5,692 bases of DNA from assembly GCA_024405255.1 (NCBI GenBank), contig JAKSOY010000263.1:1-5692 (forward strand), given 5' to 3'. This document shows positions 1 to 5,692 of this stretch, piece after piece. The notes beneath the pieces were generated by a model. The model searched no databases. It saw nothing but the letters and a program-made list of their open reading frames with translations, and was not told where the DNA came from. Position 1 is the stretch's first letter. Each line of letters begins with the position of its first letter. Both the position numbers and the translations under genes were made by a program. This DNA is from Kiritimatiellia bacterium. Its GTDB lineage: Bacteria; Verrucomicrobiota; Kiritimatiellia; RFP12; UBA1067.

Positions 1-35
1 TTCATTCGAACGGGCGACTTGCCGTCTGTCGGGTA

Positions 36-1361
36 TTACCTGATTTCGACGAGCGCACCGGCGCAGGTGGGCAATGGGAAGGCGTACATGCCCTTCTCGA
101 GGCGCTTCACGGGGATCGGGCCCTGACCGCCCTGCACGGAGACCTTCGCCTTCGGCGCGGGGACGAAACAGACCTCGACCGTACCCGGCTTGTCGTCGCG
201 CGGATCGCCTGCCGCCGTCACAAAGAACGCCCGAGTCCCCTTCGCCGTCGCCGCGCGCGGCTCCATCACGCCCACGAGCAGCGGCGAACGGTCCGCCGCA
301 TGCAGATTCGTCATACCGCCGATCGTCAGCTGCGCGGCTTTCGGACACGGCTGCAGCGGATTGCGCGGCGAGTTTTCGGGGAAGCCCACAAAGTGCGTCT
401 CAACGGACCGATACTTCATATAAGCCGGCCCCAACCGCTTCAGCTCGGCGTTCATCGTCTGCAGCTTTGCGTACTGCGGCGTCGGGTTGCCCGCCTTGTC
501 GATGACATTGTTGGTCCACCAGCCGGCGCACCAGCAGGCCCACGTGATCGCCTCGGCGCCGAAGCTCATCGCCGCATACGCCTGGAACCGCAGCCGGTTC
601 AGGCTCGTCGGCGGCAGCCCCTCACGCGAATTCACCTGCGGAATGAACCAGAAGCTCCGCTTCGTCTTGCGGCATGCATTCGCCACGATGATGAAATTGT
701 CGTAGCACTTCTGCAGGAACCGGTCGCCCGCCTGCGGGCCCGTATACGGGTAGAAGTCGTACGAAATGTAATCGAGCGGCACATCCCGGCAATACGCCTC
801 GATATGCTCCAAGTAGGTCGGCGTGCCCAGCTGGTTCACCGTCTGCTTCGCCGAATTCTGCGACACGCTCGCGTAGTTCGGGTAGAGGTTCAAGTAGAGC
901 GGCACACCCGGCAAGGCCTTGTTGAGCTGACGCACCACGTCGCCATAGTACGGGAAATCGAGCGCGGACGGTTCGTCGCCGATATCCACGGCCCAAATGG
1001 CCGGATGGTCCTTGTACGCCGCCGCAGCCGCCGCATATTTCTCCGGGGGGTTGATCGTCTTCATCTGTCCGGCACGATCGCCGTCACCACCCCACCAGCC
1101 CGGCATCAGACCGCCGACGATGGCACCCACGCCATATTTGGCGAACAGATCCAGCGTCGGCCGATCGCTGTGCGAAACGCCGATGATGAAGTCCACCCCG
1201 CAGTCGTGGATGGCCTTCACATGCGCTTCCGTGCGCGCATTCGCCTGCAGACAATACGCGCCGATCAAGAGGTTCTTGCGGTTCATCCGCTCGCTCGGCA
1301 CCGTCCCCAGGGCGCTCCCGGCGGCCGCCATCATCAAAATGCCCAACATCGTCTTCTTCAT
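36..1361 (-). CDS. Exported TIM-barrel protein resembling a clan GH-A glycoside hydrolase
   Basis: Codes for 441 residues, complete from ATG to TAA. The N-terminus (KK, then a hydrophobic stretch to about residue 19, ending SALG) looks like a signal peptide cleaved by signal peptidase I, so the protein is probably exported. The rest reads like a (beta/alpha)8 barrel: strand-like segments at 31-36, 56-62 and 78-83, the segment WAVDIGDEP at 123-131 with Glu130 in the place of the GH-A acid/base, LYLNLYP 155-161, DYISYDFYPY 197-206, FWFIPQ 237-242 and ITWACW 272-277. Residues from about 360 on look like a small beta domain. This pattern is seen in GH42/GH-A-like proteins acting on plant or host glycans. 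I cannot name a substrate, and the usual beta-7 nucleophile Glu is not evident, so a binding or non-classical role is possible. A good ribosome site, GAAAGGA at 1370-1376, lies 8 bases before the ATG and supports this start. The gene begins 21 bases after the exonuclease stop. Confidence 0.8.
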   Translation of the reverse strand: MKKTMLGILMMAAAGSALGTVPSERMNRKNLLIGAYCLQANARTEAHVKAIHDCGVDFIIGVSHSDRPTLDLFAKYGVGAIVGGLMPGWWGGDGDRAGQMKTINPPEKYAAAAAAYKDHPAIWAVDIGDEPSALDFPYYGDVVRQLNKALPGVPLYLNLYPNYASVSQNSAKQTVNQLGTPTYLEHIEAYCRDVPLDYISYDFYPYTGPQAGDRFLQKCYDNFIIVANACRKTKRSFWFIPQVNSREGLPPTSLNRLRFQAYAAMSFGAEAITWACWCAGWWTNNVIDKAGNPTPQYAKLQTMNAELKRLGPAYMKYRSVETHFVGFPENSPRNPLQPCPKAAQLTIGGMTNLHAADRSPLLVGVMEPRAATAKGTRAFFVTAAGDPRDDKPGTVEVCFVPAPKAKVSVQGGQGPIPVKRLEKGMYAFPLPTCAGALVEIR

Positions 1362-1382
1362 GACCCGTTTCCTTTCTTGACT

Positions 1383-1943
1383 TCACGTCGCATCTGCCAC
1401 CAACTTGAAAAACACGCCCGCACAGGCCAGCGTGTCGTCGAGCGCATCGTGGCTGTTGATTCCCTCGATTCCGAGAGGCTCGAGAAGATTGCCGAGCGCG
1501 TGGCTCTTCAGGTCCGGACGCAGCCGCCGCGACAGCGCCAGCGTGTCGCAGAGCTGGACGCCTTCCGGTTCGAACGCCACGTCGAACTTCGCGCACTCCT
1601 GCTGCAGCATCCGCAAGTCGAACCGGTTGTTGTGCGCCACCAGCAGCACGTCGGATCCAAGGAAGTCGAAGAACTGGCGCAGCGCATCGGACGGTTCGAT
1701 CCCGTGCTCATCCAGGTAATCCATCGAAATGCCGTGGATCTGCTCGGCAAAGGGATTCATCTCGCAGGACGGATGAATGTAGACGTTCATCGTCCGCGCG
1801 AGCTGTCCGTTGACATACTCCGCCGCCGCCAGCTGGCAGATTTCATCCGAACTCGTGCAGCCCGTCGTTTCCGTGTCGAACACCACCACCCGACCGGTGG
1901 TGGCGAACGACGCAAAAGTCTCTATGCTGTTGTACTTTCCCAT
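1383..1943 (-). CDS. DnaQ-like DEDDh 3'-5' exonuclease
   Basis: Codes for 186 residues, essentially a single exonuclease domain. All three Exo motifs of the DEDDh family are visible: Exo I FDTETTG at 22-28 (Asp23, Glu25), Exo II AHNNRFD at 103-109 (Asp109) and Exo III HDALDD at 165-170 (His165, Asp170). These residues bind two divalent metal ions that hydrolyse nucleotides from the 3' end. The segment IHGIS at 69-73 is also typical of DNA polymerase III epsilon relatives. There is no polymerase, UvrC-like or BRCT domain, so this is either a stand-alone proofreading or repair nuclease, or an RNase T-like trimming enzyme; the sequence alone does not decide which. Length is normal for a stand-alone member. 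The ATG is 21 bases after the transporter stop, with no clear Shine-Dalgarno sequence, so translation may depend on coupling to the upstream gene. Starting any later than about codon 20 would lose the catalytic Asp23. Confidence 0.93.
   Translation of the reverse strand: MGKYNSIETFASFATTGRVVVFDTETTGCTSSDEICQLAAAEYVNGQLARTMNVYIHPSCEMNPFAEQIHGISMDYLDEHGIEPSDALRQFFDFLGSDVLLVAHNNRFDLRMLQQECAKFDVAFEPEGVQLCDTLALSRRLRPDLKSHALGNLLEPLGIEGINSHDALDDTLACAGVFFKLVADAT
1883..1903 (-). other. GC-rich hairpin inside the exonuclease start region
   Basis: A perfect 8-base inverted repeat, CCACCACC and GGTGGTGG, separated by 5 bases. On the mRNA it covers about codons 14 to 20 of the exonuclease, starting 40 bases after the ATG. 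It has no following U tract, so it is not a terminator. It may simply follow from the codons for ATTGRVVV, but such a stable stem could slow early translation. Confidence 0.4.
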
Positions 1944-1964
1944 AGCGCTTCGTGGGGTTGTCGA

Positions 1965-3752
1965 CTACTTGCCTGAAAGGACGGTGAAAACGGCGAGAAG
2001 GATGCCGCAGAGACCCTCGCCCGCGATCAGACCGGCGGAGAAGAGCGTACCCGCATCTTCGCCTTCCGCCTTCTGTCCCCGCACATGGTTCACCCACTTG
2101 CGGATCATGCCGCCCGCGAAGACGGTCGCGTTAAGGCCGAACGGCAGGTAGATGCCGATGGCGAACGGCATCACCGGTACGCGGAAGATCGCGAGTACGA
2201 CGGCGATCACCGCGCCATAGCCGAGATACTGCCACGGCAGCTGTCCGTCCATGATGCCTTCCACGATCACCTTCATCATGTTCGCCTGCGGCGCCGAGAG
2301 CTGTTCGCTGCCAAAGCCCCAGGCCTTGTTGAGCAGAACGAGCACGAAGCCGATGGCCAGCGCGGAGGCGACCGAACCGATGAGCAGGCCGAGTTCCTGC
2401 TTCCAGGGCGTCGCGCCCACGAGGTAGCCCGTCTTCAGGTCCTGCGCCGTATCGCCCGCCATGGACGCGACGATGCAGACGACGCTGCCGACGGAAATCG
2501 CGGCCACCATGCCCACCGCGCCGACGACGCCCGTCACCTTCAACACGAGCGACGCGACGACGAGCGTGGCGATCGTCATGCCGGAAACCGGATTGTTCGA
2601 GGCGCCGACCAAACCCACCATCCGCGCCGAAACCGCCGCGAAGAAGAAGCCGAAGAGCGCCACCAGCATCGCCCCCAGAAGTCCCACCTTCACATAGGGT
2701 ACCATCCAGATGAAGAGAATCACGCAGCCGACACCGCCGAGGATGGTCTTCATCGGAATGTCACGTTCCACGCGCGGCAGATTCGCCGCCGCATTTCCCG
2801 CGCCCTTCAGTCCGCCCGCCAGCGACGCCTTGAACGTACGCGCGAAGAGCGGCATCGACTTCGCGAGCGAAATGAAACCGCCCATCGCAATCGCTCCCGC
2901 ACCCACATAGCGCACATACTGCTTCCACACGGCCTGCGCCCCTTCCGCCGTCCAGAGCTGCGACGCTTCCGGCACGAACCAGCTGAAGATCGGTACGAGC
3001 ACCATCCATCCGAAGAACGCGCCGGCGACAAGCAGCGTCGAGATCTTCGGACCCACCACGTAGCCGACGCCGAGCAGCGCCGCCGAAACCTCGAAACCCA
3101 TCGCGCCGCGCACGAAGCGAACCGGGAAGAGGAAGGCCTCGGGGATCCACTTGAAGCCGCCTGTAATCACCTTCACGAGCGCCGCCAGACCGAGGCCCAT
3201 GAACACCATGCTCGCCTGCTTCGCACCCTTCTCGCCCGCATGCAGCACATCCGCGCACGCCCGGCCTTCCGGATAGGGGAGCGACTTCTGTTCTTCGACG
3301 ATCAGCGGACGCCGCAGCGGCACCATCATCAACGTACCGAGCGCACCGCCCACAAGCGCGATGATCGTCACCGGGATGATGTCCGTCGCACTCGAAACGA
3401 CCTGCACCCAGTCCGTCTTGCCTTCCTTCGCCCACTGAGCCGCCCAGAGATAGAGCGCCGGCACGGTGAAGATCATCCCGGCCGCCAGCGACTCGCCCGC
3501 GCTGCCGATCGTCTGCACCATGTTGTTCTCGAGAATCGAGTCGCGTCGCAATACAAAACGCAGAACGCCCATCGAGATCACGGCGGCGGGAATCGACGCT
3601 GAAATCGTCAAACCCACGCGCAACCCCAGATAGGCATTGGCCGCACCGAAGACGACCGCCAGCAGTACACCGAGGATGATGGCCGTCAAGGTCATTTCCT
3701 TCACTTTGATTTCGGGCTCCTTCGTCCCGACAACCTTTTCGTTTCCTTCCAT
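1965..3752 (-). CDS. OPT-family oligopeptide transporter
   Basis: Codes for 595 residues of a polytopic inner-membrane protein of the bacterial branch of the OPT family (relatives of yeast peptide and plant YSL metal-chelate transporters). After a charged cytoplasmic N-terminus (1-19), hydrophobic helices fill most of the chain, about 14 to 16 by eye. Recognisable family blocks are NAYLGLRVGLTISASIP (39-55), NNMVQTIGSAGESLAAGM (76-93), SLPYPEG (157-163) followed by VLHAGE (169-174), GASNNPVSGMTI (383-394) and AGDTAQDLKTGYLVGATP (432-449). Family members take up small peptides or metal-peptide complexes using the proton gradient; substrates of bacterial members are mostly unknown, so peptide uptake here is inferred from the family. 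Length is typical for the shorter bacterial members. The start is supported by AAAGGA at 3764-3769, 11 bases before the ATG. It begins 29 bases after the murein amidase stop, with no terminator between, which suggests co-transcription and perhaps uptake of peptides released from the cell wall. Confidence 0.93.
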   Translation of the reverse strand: MEGNEKVVGTKEPEIKVKEMTLTAIILGVLLAVVFGAANAYLGLRVGLTISASIPAAVISMGVLRFVLRRDSILENNMVQTIGSAGESLAAGMIFTVPALYLWAAQWAKEGKTDWVQVVSSATDIIPVTIIALVGGALGTLMMVPLRRPLIVEEQKSLPYPEGRACADVLHAGEKGAKQASMVFMGLGLAALVKVITGGFKWIPEAFLFPVRFVRGAMGFEVSAALLGVGYVVGPKISTLLVAGAFFGWMVLVPIFSWFVPEASQLWTAEGAQAVWKQYVRYVGAGAIAMGGFISLAKSMPLFARTFKASLAGGLKGAGNAAANLPRVERDIPMKTILGGVGCVILFIWMVPYVKVGLLGAMLVALFGFFFAAVSARMVGLVGASNNPVSGMTIATLVVASLVLKVTGVVGAVGMVAAISVGSVVCIVASMAGDTAQDLKTGYLVGATPWKQELGLLIGSVASALAIGFVLVLLNKAWGFGSEQLSAPQANMMKVIVEGIMDGQLPWQYLGYGAVIAVVLAIFRVPVMPFAIGIYLPFGLNATVFAGGMIRKWVNHVRGQKAEGEDAGTLFSAGLIAGEGLCGILLAVFTVLSGK

Positions 3753-3781
3753 TTTCGTTTTGATCCTTTACTGAACTGAAA

Positions 3782-5098
3782 TCACTTCTTCTTGTAGAAG
3801 ATGAATGTACCGGCTTCGACAGACTTCTCGTTGATCTTGTCGCCCGTCACGATCTTCCCCTCGGGACTGTAGTAGTACGTCGAAGGCGAACGCCAGGCGG
3901 CACCGGCGATTTTATACGGCGACAAGGACGGACTCACAGGTCCTCCGCGCGTATAGCCCGGCAGCTTGGCAAGCGCCGCGAGGTCGCGTACGTCATCCCC
4001 CATGCGCCCCACGTGCGAGTTCGCCGGCAACGGCAAAACAGTGTCCTTCCCGTCAACTGCAGGCGCCGTCTCTTCCTTGGGGGCCGGCGGCACGATCAAT
4101 TTCGCGTCCTTCTTGAAAAACCCGCCCTTCAGACCGACCAGCTGCAGCCAGCTGCGTTCCGGCTTTTCGGTCTGGGCGACGTCCGGCTTCGGCACCACCA
4201 GCGGCGGCTTCACAATCGGCGGAGGCGTTTTCGGCGTCCGCGCCGACGGCTTCGGAGCAGTACGCTGCGCAACGACCGGCGGACTCTTCGCCGGCGGACG
4301 TGGTCGGGCCACCGGTTTCGGCTTCGCGGGAACCGAGCGCGCGGTCGCCACCGCAACCGGTGCAGGACGCGCGCCGATCTGCGCCCGCCCTCTTCCATAG
4401 TAGGCCGCCATCGTATCGACGCTACCATACAGAACGCAGTTCAAATAGGGATCCGCCTGGACGAGGCGCTTCGCCTTCACATCCGGATCGTAGGCCACGC
4501 GCGAAGTCAAACCGAGTTTCGCGCGGACGCTCGGCATGGCGAACAACATGCCGCAGCGCTTACGTCCCCGATGGCGTTTCTTGTGGAAGCGATTCGGCGC
4601 GCCGTAGGCGACTTGCGAATGGCAGACGATCTGCGAATCCTTGAGACCGTAGATCTTCTTCAACTGTGCCAGAAGTTCCTTCAGCGCCGCAAGCTGCTTG
4701 ACTGGCATCGTCTTATTATGATAGCCGACGACCTCGATGCCGATGGAATATTCGTCGCAGTCTTCCTTGGAATTCCACATGGAGCGTCCCGCATGGAACG
4801 CCTCCAGATTGCGGTCGACAATGCGGTAGACCTCACCCGCATCCGTCACGCAGTAGTGCGCTTCACCGCGTTCGCTGAGCTTGTTCAGGGCACTCTTCGC
4901 GTGCGCCTCGGTCGTGTGCAGCACGATGAGACTCGTCGCCTGGCGCGGATCACGCTCCTTGTTTCGCGGCGAACGATAGTTGTCCTTGATCACCAGCGGC
5001 GCCGCGGCGCAGACGCCGGCGAGAAACACCGTCAAAAAAAAGGCGAAAGATGAAAGGAGACTGCGCATCGGCAATCTGAACCTTTCACCTTTCACCAT
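3782..5098 (-). CDS. Secreted N-acetylmuramoyl-L-alanine amidase (Amidase_2/PGRP fold) with Pro/Ala-rich tail
   Basis: Codes for 438 residues from the outer ATG. It hydrolyses the bond between MurNAc and L-Ala of peptidoglycan. A signal peptide (residues 11-33, hydrophobic core SFAFFLTVFLAGV) points to the periplasm or outside. The catalytic domain spans about 56-190: His61 in VLHTTE, HYCVTDAGEVYRIV at 81-94, FHAG at 101-104, IGIEVVG at 119-125 with conserved Glu122, CHSQ at 159-162 (His160), and Cys182 in RKRCGM. His61, His160 and Cys182 fit the zinc ligands of the T7 lysozyme type, where Cys replaces the Asp common in other amidases. Residues 244-310 are a Pro/Ala/Lys-rich linker. Residues 311-438 form a tail I do not recognise, ending in a strand-like TYYYSPEGK...FIFYKKK that may bind the wall. 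The start is uncertain: the ATG at 5098 arises inside a heptamer repeat, while the ATG at 5068 (MRSLL) gives a more ordinary signal peptide. Neither has an ideally spaced ribosome site. Confidence 0.9.
   Translation of the reverse strand: MVKGERFRLPMRSLLSSFAFFLTVFLAGVCAAAPLVIKDNYRSPRNKERDPRQATSLIVLHTTEAHAKSALNKLSERGEAHYCVTDAGEVYRIVDRNLEAFHAGRSMWNSKEDCDEYSIGIEVVGYHNKTMPVKQLAALKELLAQLKKIYGLKDSQIVCHSQVAYGAPNRFHKKRHRGRKRCGMLFAMPSVRAKLGLTSRVAYDPDVKAKRLVQADPYLNCVLYGSVDTMAAYYGRGRAQIGARPAPVAVATARSVPAKPKPVARPRPPAKSPPVVAQRTAPKPSARTPKTPPPIVKPPLVVPKPDVAQTEKPERSWLQLVGLKGGFFKKDAKLIVPPAPKEETAPAVDGKDTVLPLPANSHVGRMGDDVRDLAALAKLPGYTRGGPVSPSLSPYKIAGAAWRSPSTYYYSPEGKIVTGDKINEKSVEAGTFIFYKKK
4169..4369 (-). other. 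Coding region for a Pro/Ala-rich linker in the amidase
   Basis: Residues 244-310 of the amidase are dominated by Pro, Ala, Lys, Arg and Val, with repeated short PKP, RPRPP and TPPP patterns. This is low-complexity sequence without predicted fold. It probably acts as a flexible, positively charged spacer that lets the catalytic domain reach murein while the C-terminal tail is fixed elsewhere. The basic charge may itself help it bind anionic wall polymers. That role is inferred from composition only. Confidence 0.7.
5034..5096 (-). terminator. Intrinsic-terminator-like hairpin with U8 tract, inside the amidase 5' end
   Basis: On the mRNA, GGUGAAAGGUGAAAGG (5096 to 5081) can pair with CCUUUCAUCUUUCGCC (5057 to 5042) over 16 base pairs, two of them G-U, around a 23-base loop. 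Eight U residues (5041 to 5034) follow directly. That is the layout of a Rho-independent terminator, about 30 bases after the gpmI stop, though the loop is longer than usual. The plus strand has no T tract on the other side, so it would work only for minus-strand transcripts. It lies inside the amidase reading frame: the ATG at 5068 is in the loop and the U tract encodes Phe-Phe of the signal peptide. It could end gpmI messages or act as an attenuator for the amidase and the genes after it. Confidence 0.6.
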
Positions 5099-5108
5099 TC
5101 ACCTTTCG
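5081..5108 (-). repeat. Four tandem heptamers (TGAAAGG on the minus strand)
   Basis: The plus strand reads CCTTTCA, CCTTTCA, CCATTCA, CCTTTCG in four adjacent 7-base units, followed by CC. The first two are identical and the others differ by one base each. The change in the third unit creates the ATG at 5098. The units contain AGGTGA and AAAGG stretches that resemble Shine-Dalgarno sequences, so they could also serve in ribosome binding. An inverted, slightly diverged copy of two units lies at 5042-5057. Short heptamer arrays of this kind occur between genes in several bacterial groups, so it may be one copy of a dispersed element. Confidence 0.8.
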
Positions 5109-5122
5109 CCTGTGCAGAAACG

Positions 5123-5139
5123 CGCTCAGATGTTGAGCG
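5123..5139 (-). other. Small hairpin across the gpmI stop codon
   Basis: On the mRNA, CGCUCA and UGAGCG form a perfect 6-base-pair stem with a 5-base loop, and the gpmI UGA stop is in the 3' arm. Only a weak U-containing stretch (CGUUUC) follows, so on its own it is a poor terminator. It could protect the 3' end of the gpmI message or arise by chance. Confidence 0.35.
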
Positions 5140-5692
5140 ACGTCTTGCTCCAGGGTTCCTTGCCCGCGAGGAGCGAAGGCGTTGTCATTTCAGGCGGCAC
5201 CGGAATGCCCAGCAGCTGCAAGGCCGTCGGAGCAATCGCGGAAAGCTTCGCAAGCGGCGTCAGGCGCACGCCCGCAGCGTCCTTGGCGACGTAGAAGCAG
5301 TCGACGAGGTTGAGCGTGTGGCTCGTCTTCGTGAGACCCGTCTTGTAGTCGACCATCTGTTCGGCGTTGCCGTGGTCCGCATAGATCAACACGTGCGCGT
5401 CGAGTTCCATCAGGCGCGGCAGGATCTTGCCGATGCATTCGTCCGTCACTTCGACGGCCTTCGTCGCCGCGGCGGAATCGCCCGTGTGACCGACCATGTC
5501 GCAGTTCGCGTAGTTGACGACGATGAGGCCGTACGGATTGTTCTCGAGGCGCTTCAGCAGCTCGTCCGTCACGTTGTAGGCCTCCATCTCCGGATGCGAG
5601 GCGAACGTCGCCGCGTCGAAGCGGCTCTTGACCTCGACCTGGTCCTCGCCCGCCGAGGGCGTCGTGGACTTGCCGTTGAAGAAGCTCGTCAC
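5126..5692 (-). CDS. gpmI: 2,3-bisphosphoglycerate-independent phosphoglycerate mutase, C-terminal part
   Basis: This is the last 188 codons of a gene that continues past the right edge; the first codon seen (GTG, Val) is internal and not a start. The enzyme interconverts 3- and 2-phosphoglycerate in glycolysis and gluconeogenesis in the cytoplasm, using two Mn(II) ions. Visible family motifs, numbered from the first codon seen, are VTSFFNG (1-7), PEMEAYNVTDEL (34-45), NCDMVGHTGD (63-72), YADHGNAEQM (104-113) and TSHT (123-126). Asp65, His69, Asp106, His107 and His125 correspond to metal ligands of the known Bacillus enzyme, so this half of the active site is intact. The full protein would be near 510 residues, so roughly a third to two fifths is present. 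The usual FNGG is FNGK here, a minor divergence. The stop lies 27 bases before the outer amidase ATG. Confidence 0.95.
   Translation of the reverse strand: MTSFFNGKSTTPSAGEDQVEVKSRFDAATFASHPEMEAYNVTDELLKRLENNPYGLIVVNYANCDMVGHTGDSAAATKAVEVTDECIGKILPRLMELDAHVLIYADHGNAEQMVDYKTGLTKTSHTLNLVDCFYVAKDAAGVRLTPLAKLSAIAPTALQLLGIPVPPEMTTPSLLAGKEPWSKTSLNI

Noticed and set aside
1..35. Terminator after the glycosidase-like gene
   Set aside because: Only a 4-pair interrupted stem (ACGG/CCGT) can be drawn and no U tract follows within the window. The true end may lie beyond the edge.
300..1976. Long plus-strand open frame (558 codons) opposite the glycosidase-like and exonuclease genes
   Set aside because: Its product is extremely rich in Arg, His and Val without any domain, and it lies antisense to two genes with clear motifs. 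It is a by-product of GC-rich codon use.
2085..3602. Plus-strand open frame (505 codons) opposite the OPT transporter
   Set aside because: The product is dominated by Arg, His, Glu and Asp, the mirror image of hydrophobic codons on the other strand. The OPT family blocks on the minus strand explain this region.
3771..3780. Direct repeat CTGAACTGAA between the amidase and OPT genes
   Set aside because: Two 5-base copies are too short to mean anything, and no associated structure is seen.
5003..5020. Lipoprotein signal at LAGVC in the amidase leader
   Set aside because: The three residues before the Cys are Ala-Gly-Val, which do not fit the lipobox (Leu, then small, then Gly or Ala at -3 to -1). 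Ordinary signal peptidase I cleavage is more likely.
4013..5053. Plus-strand open frame (346 codons) opposite the amidase
   Set aside because: Arg-rich and without motifs, and antisense to the amidase catalytic domain with all its zinc ligands.
5081..5108. CRISPR-like array
   Set aside because: The units are 7 bases long and directly adjacent, with no spacers.

Overview
The window is a compact bacterial gene block. All five genes are read from the minus strand, so transcription runs from position 5692 towards position 1. Order of transcription: the 3' two thirds or less of a cofactor-independent phosphoglycerate mutase gene (gpmI, running off the right edge), a secreted N-acetylmuramoyl-L-alanine amidase with a long Pro/Ala-rich tail, an OPT-family oligopeptide transporter, a DnaQ-like DEDDh 3'-5' exonuclease, and an exported TIM-barrel protein resembling clan GH-A glycoside hydrolases. 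Intergenic gaps are only 21 to 29 bases, so there is no gene-free stretch over 300 bases. I found no RNA gene, insertion sequence, CRISPR array or convincing promoter.

The DNA is GC-rich by eye, and two genes have purine-rich ribosome sites of the AAAGGA type. Signal-peptide proteins such as the glycosidase-like one, next to iPGM and a bacterial OPT transporter, would suit a Gram-negative anaerobe, perhaps of the PVC group (Kiritimatiellota or Lentisphaerota). This taxonomic guess rests on general impression and is weak.

The most unusual region is the gpmI/amidase junction (about 5034 to 5139). Four 7-base units (CCTTTCA on the plus strand) lie just upstream of and inside the amidase start region. 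On the mRNA they can pair over 16 base pairs with a complementary copy about 23 bases downstream, and that copy is followed at once by eight U residues. This has the form of an intrinsic terminator, but it lies inside the 5' end of the amidase reading frame. The preferred internal ATG sits in the hairpin loop, and the U tract encodes part of the signal-peptide hydrophobic core. It may end gpmI transcripts, and it may tie amidase expression to translation of its own start.

Functionally, the amidase (cuts stem peptides off murein) directly precedes the OPT transporter (peptide uptake), which suggests but does not prove a link in peptide salvage. The exonuclease and the glycosidase-like protein follow closely with no visible terminator between them, so the last four genes could be one transcription unit.
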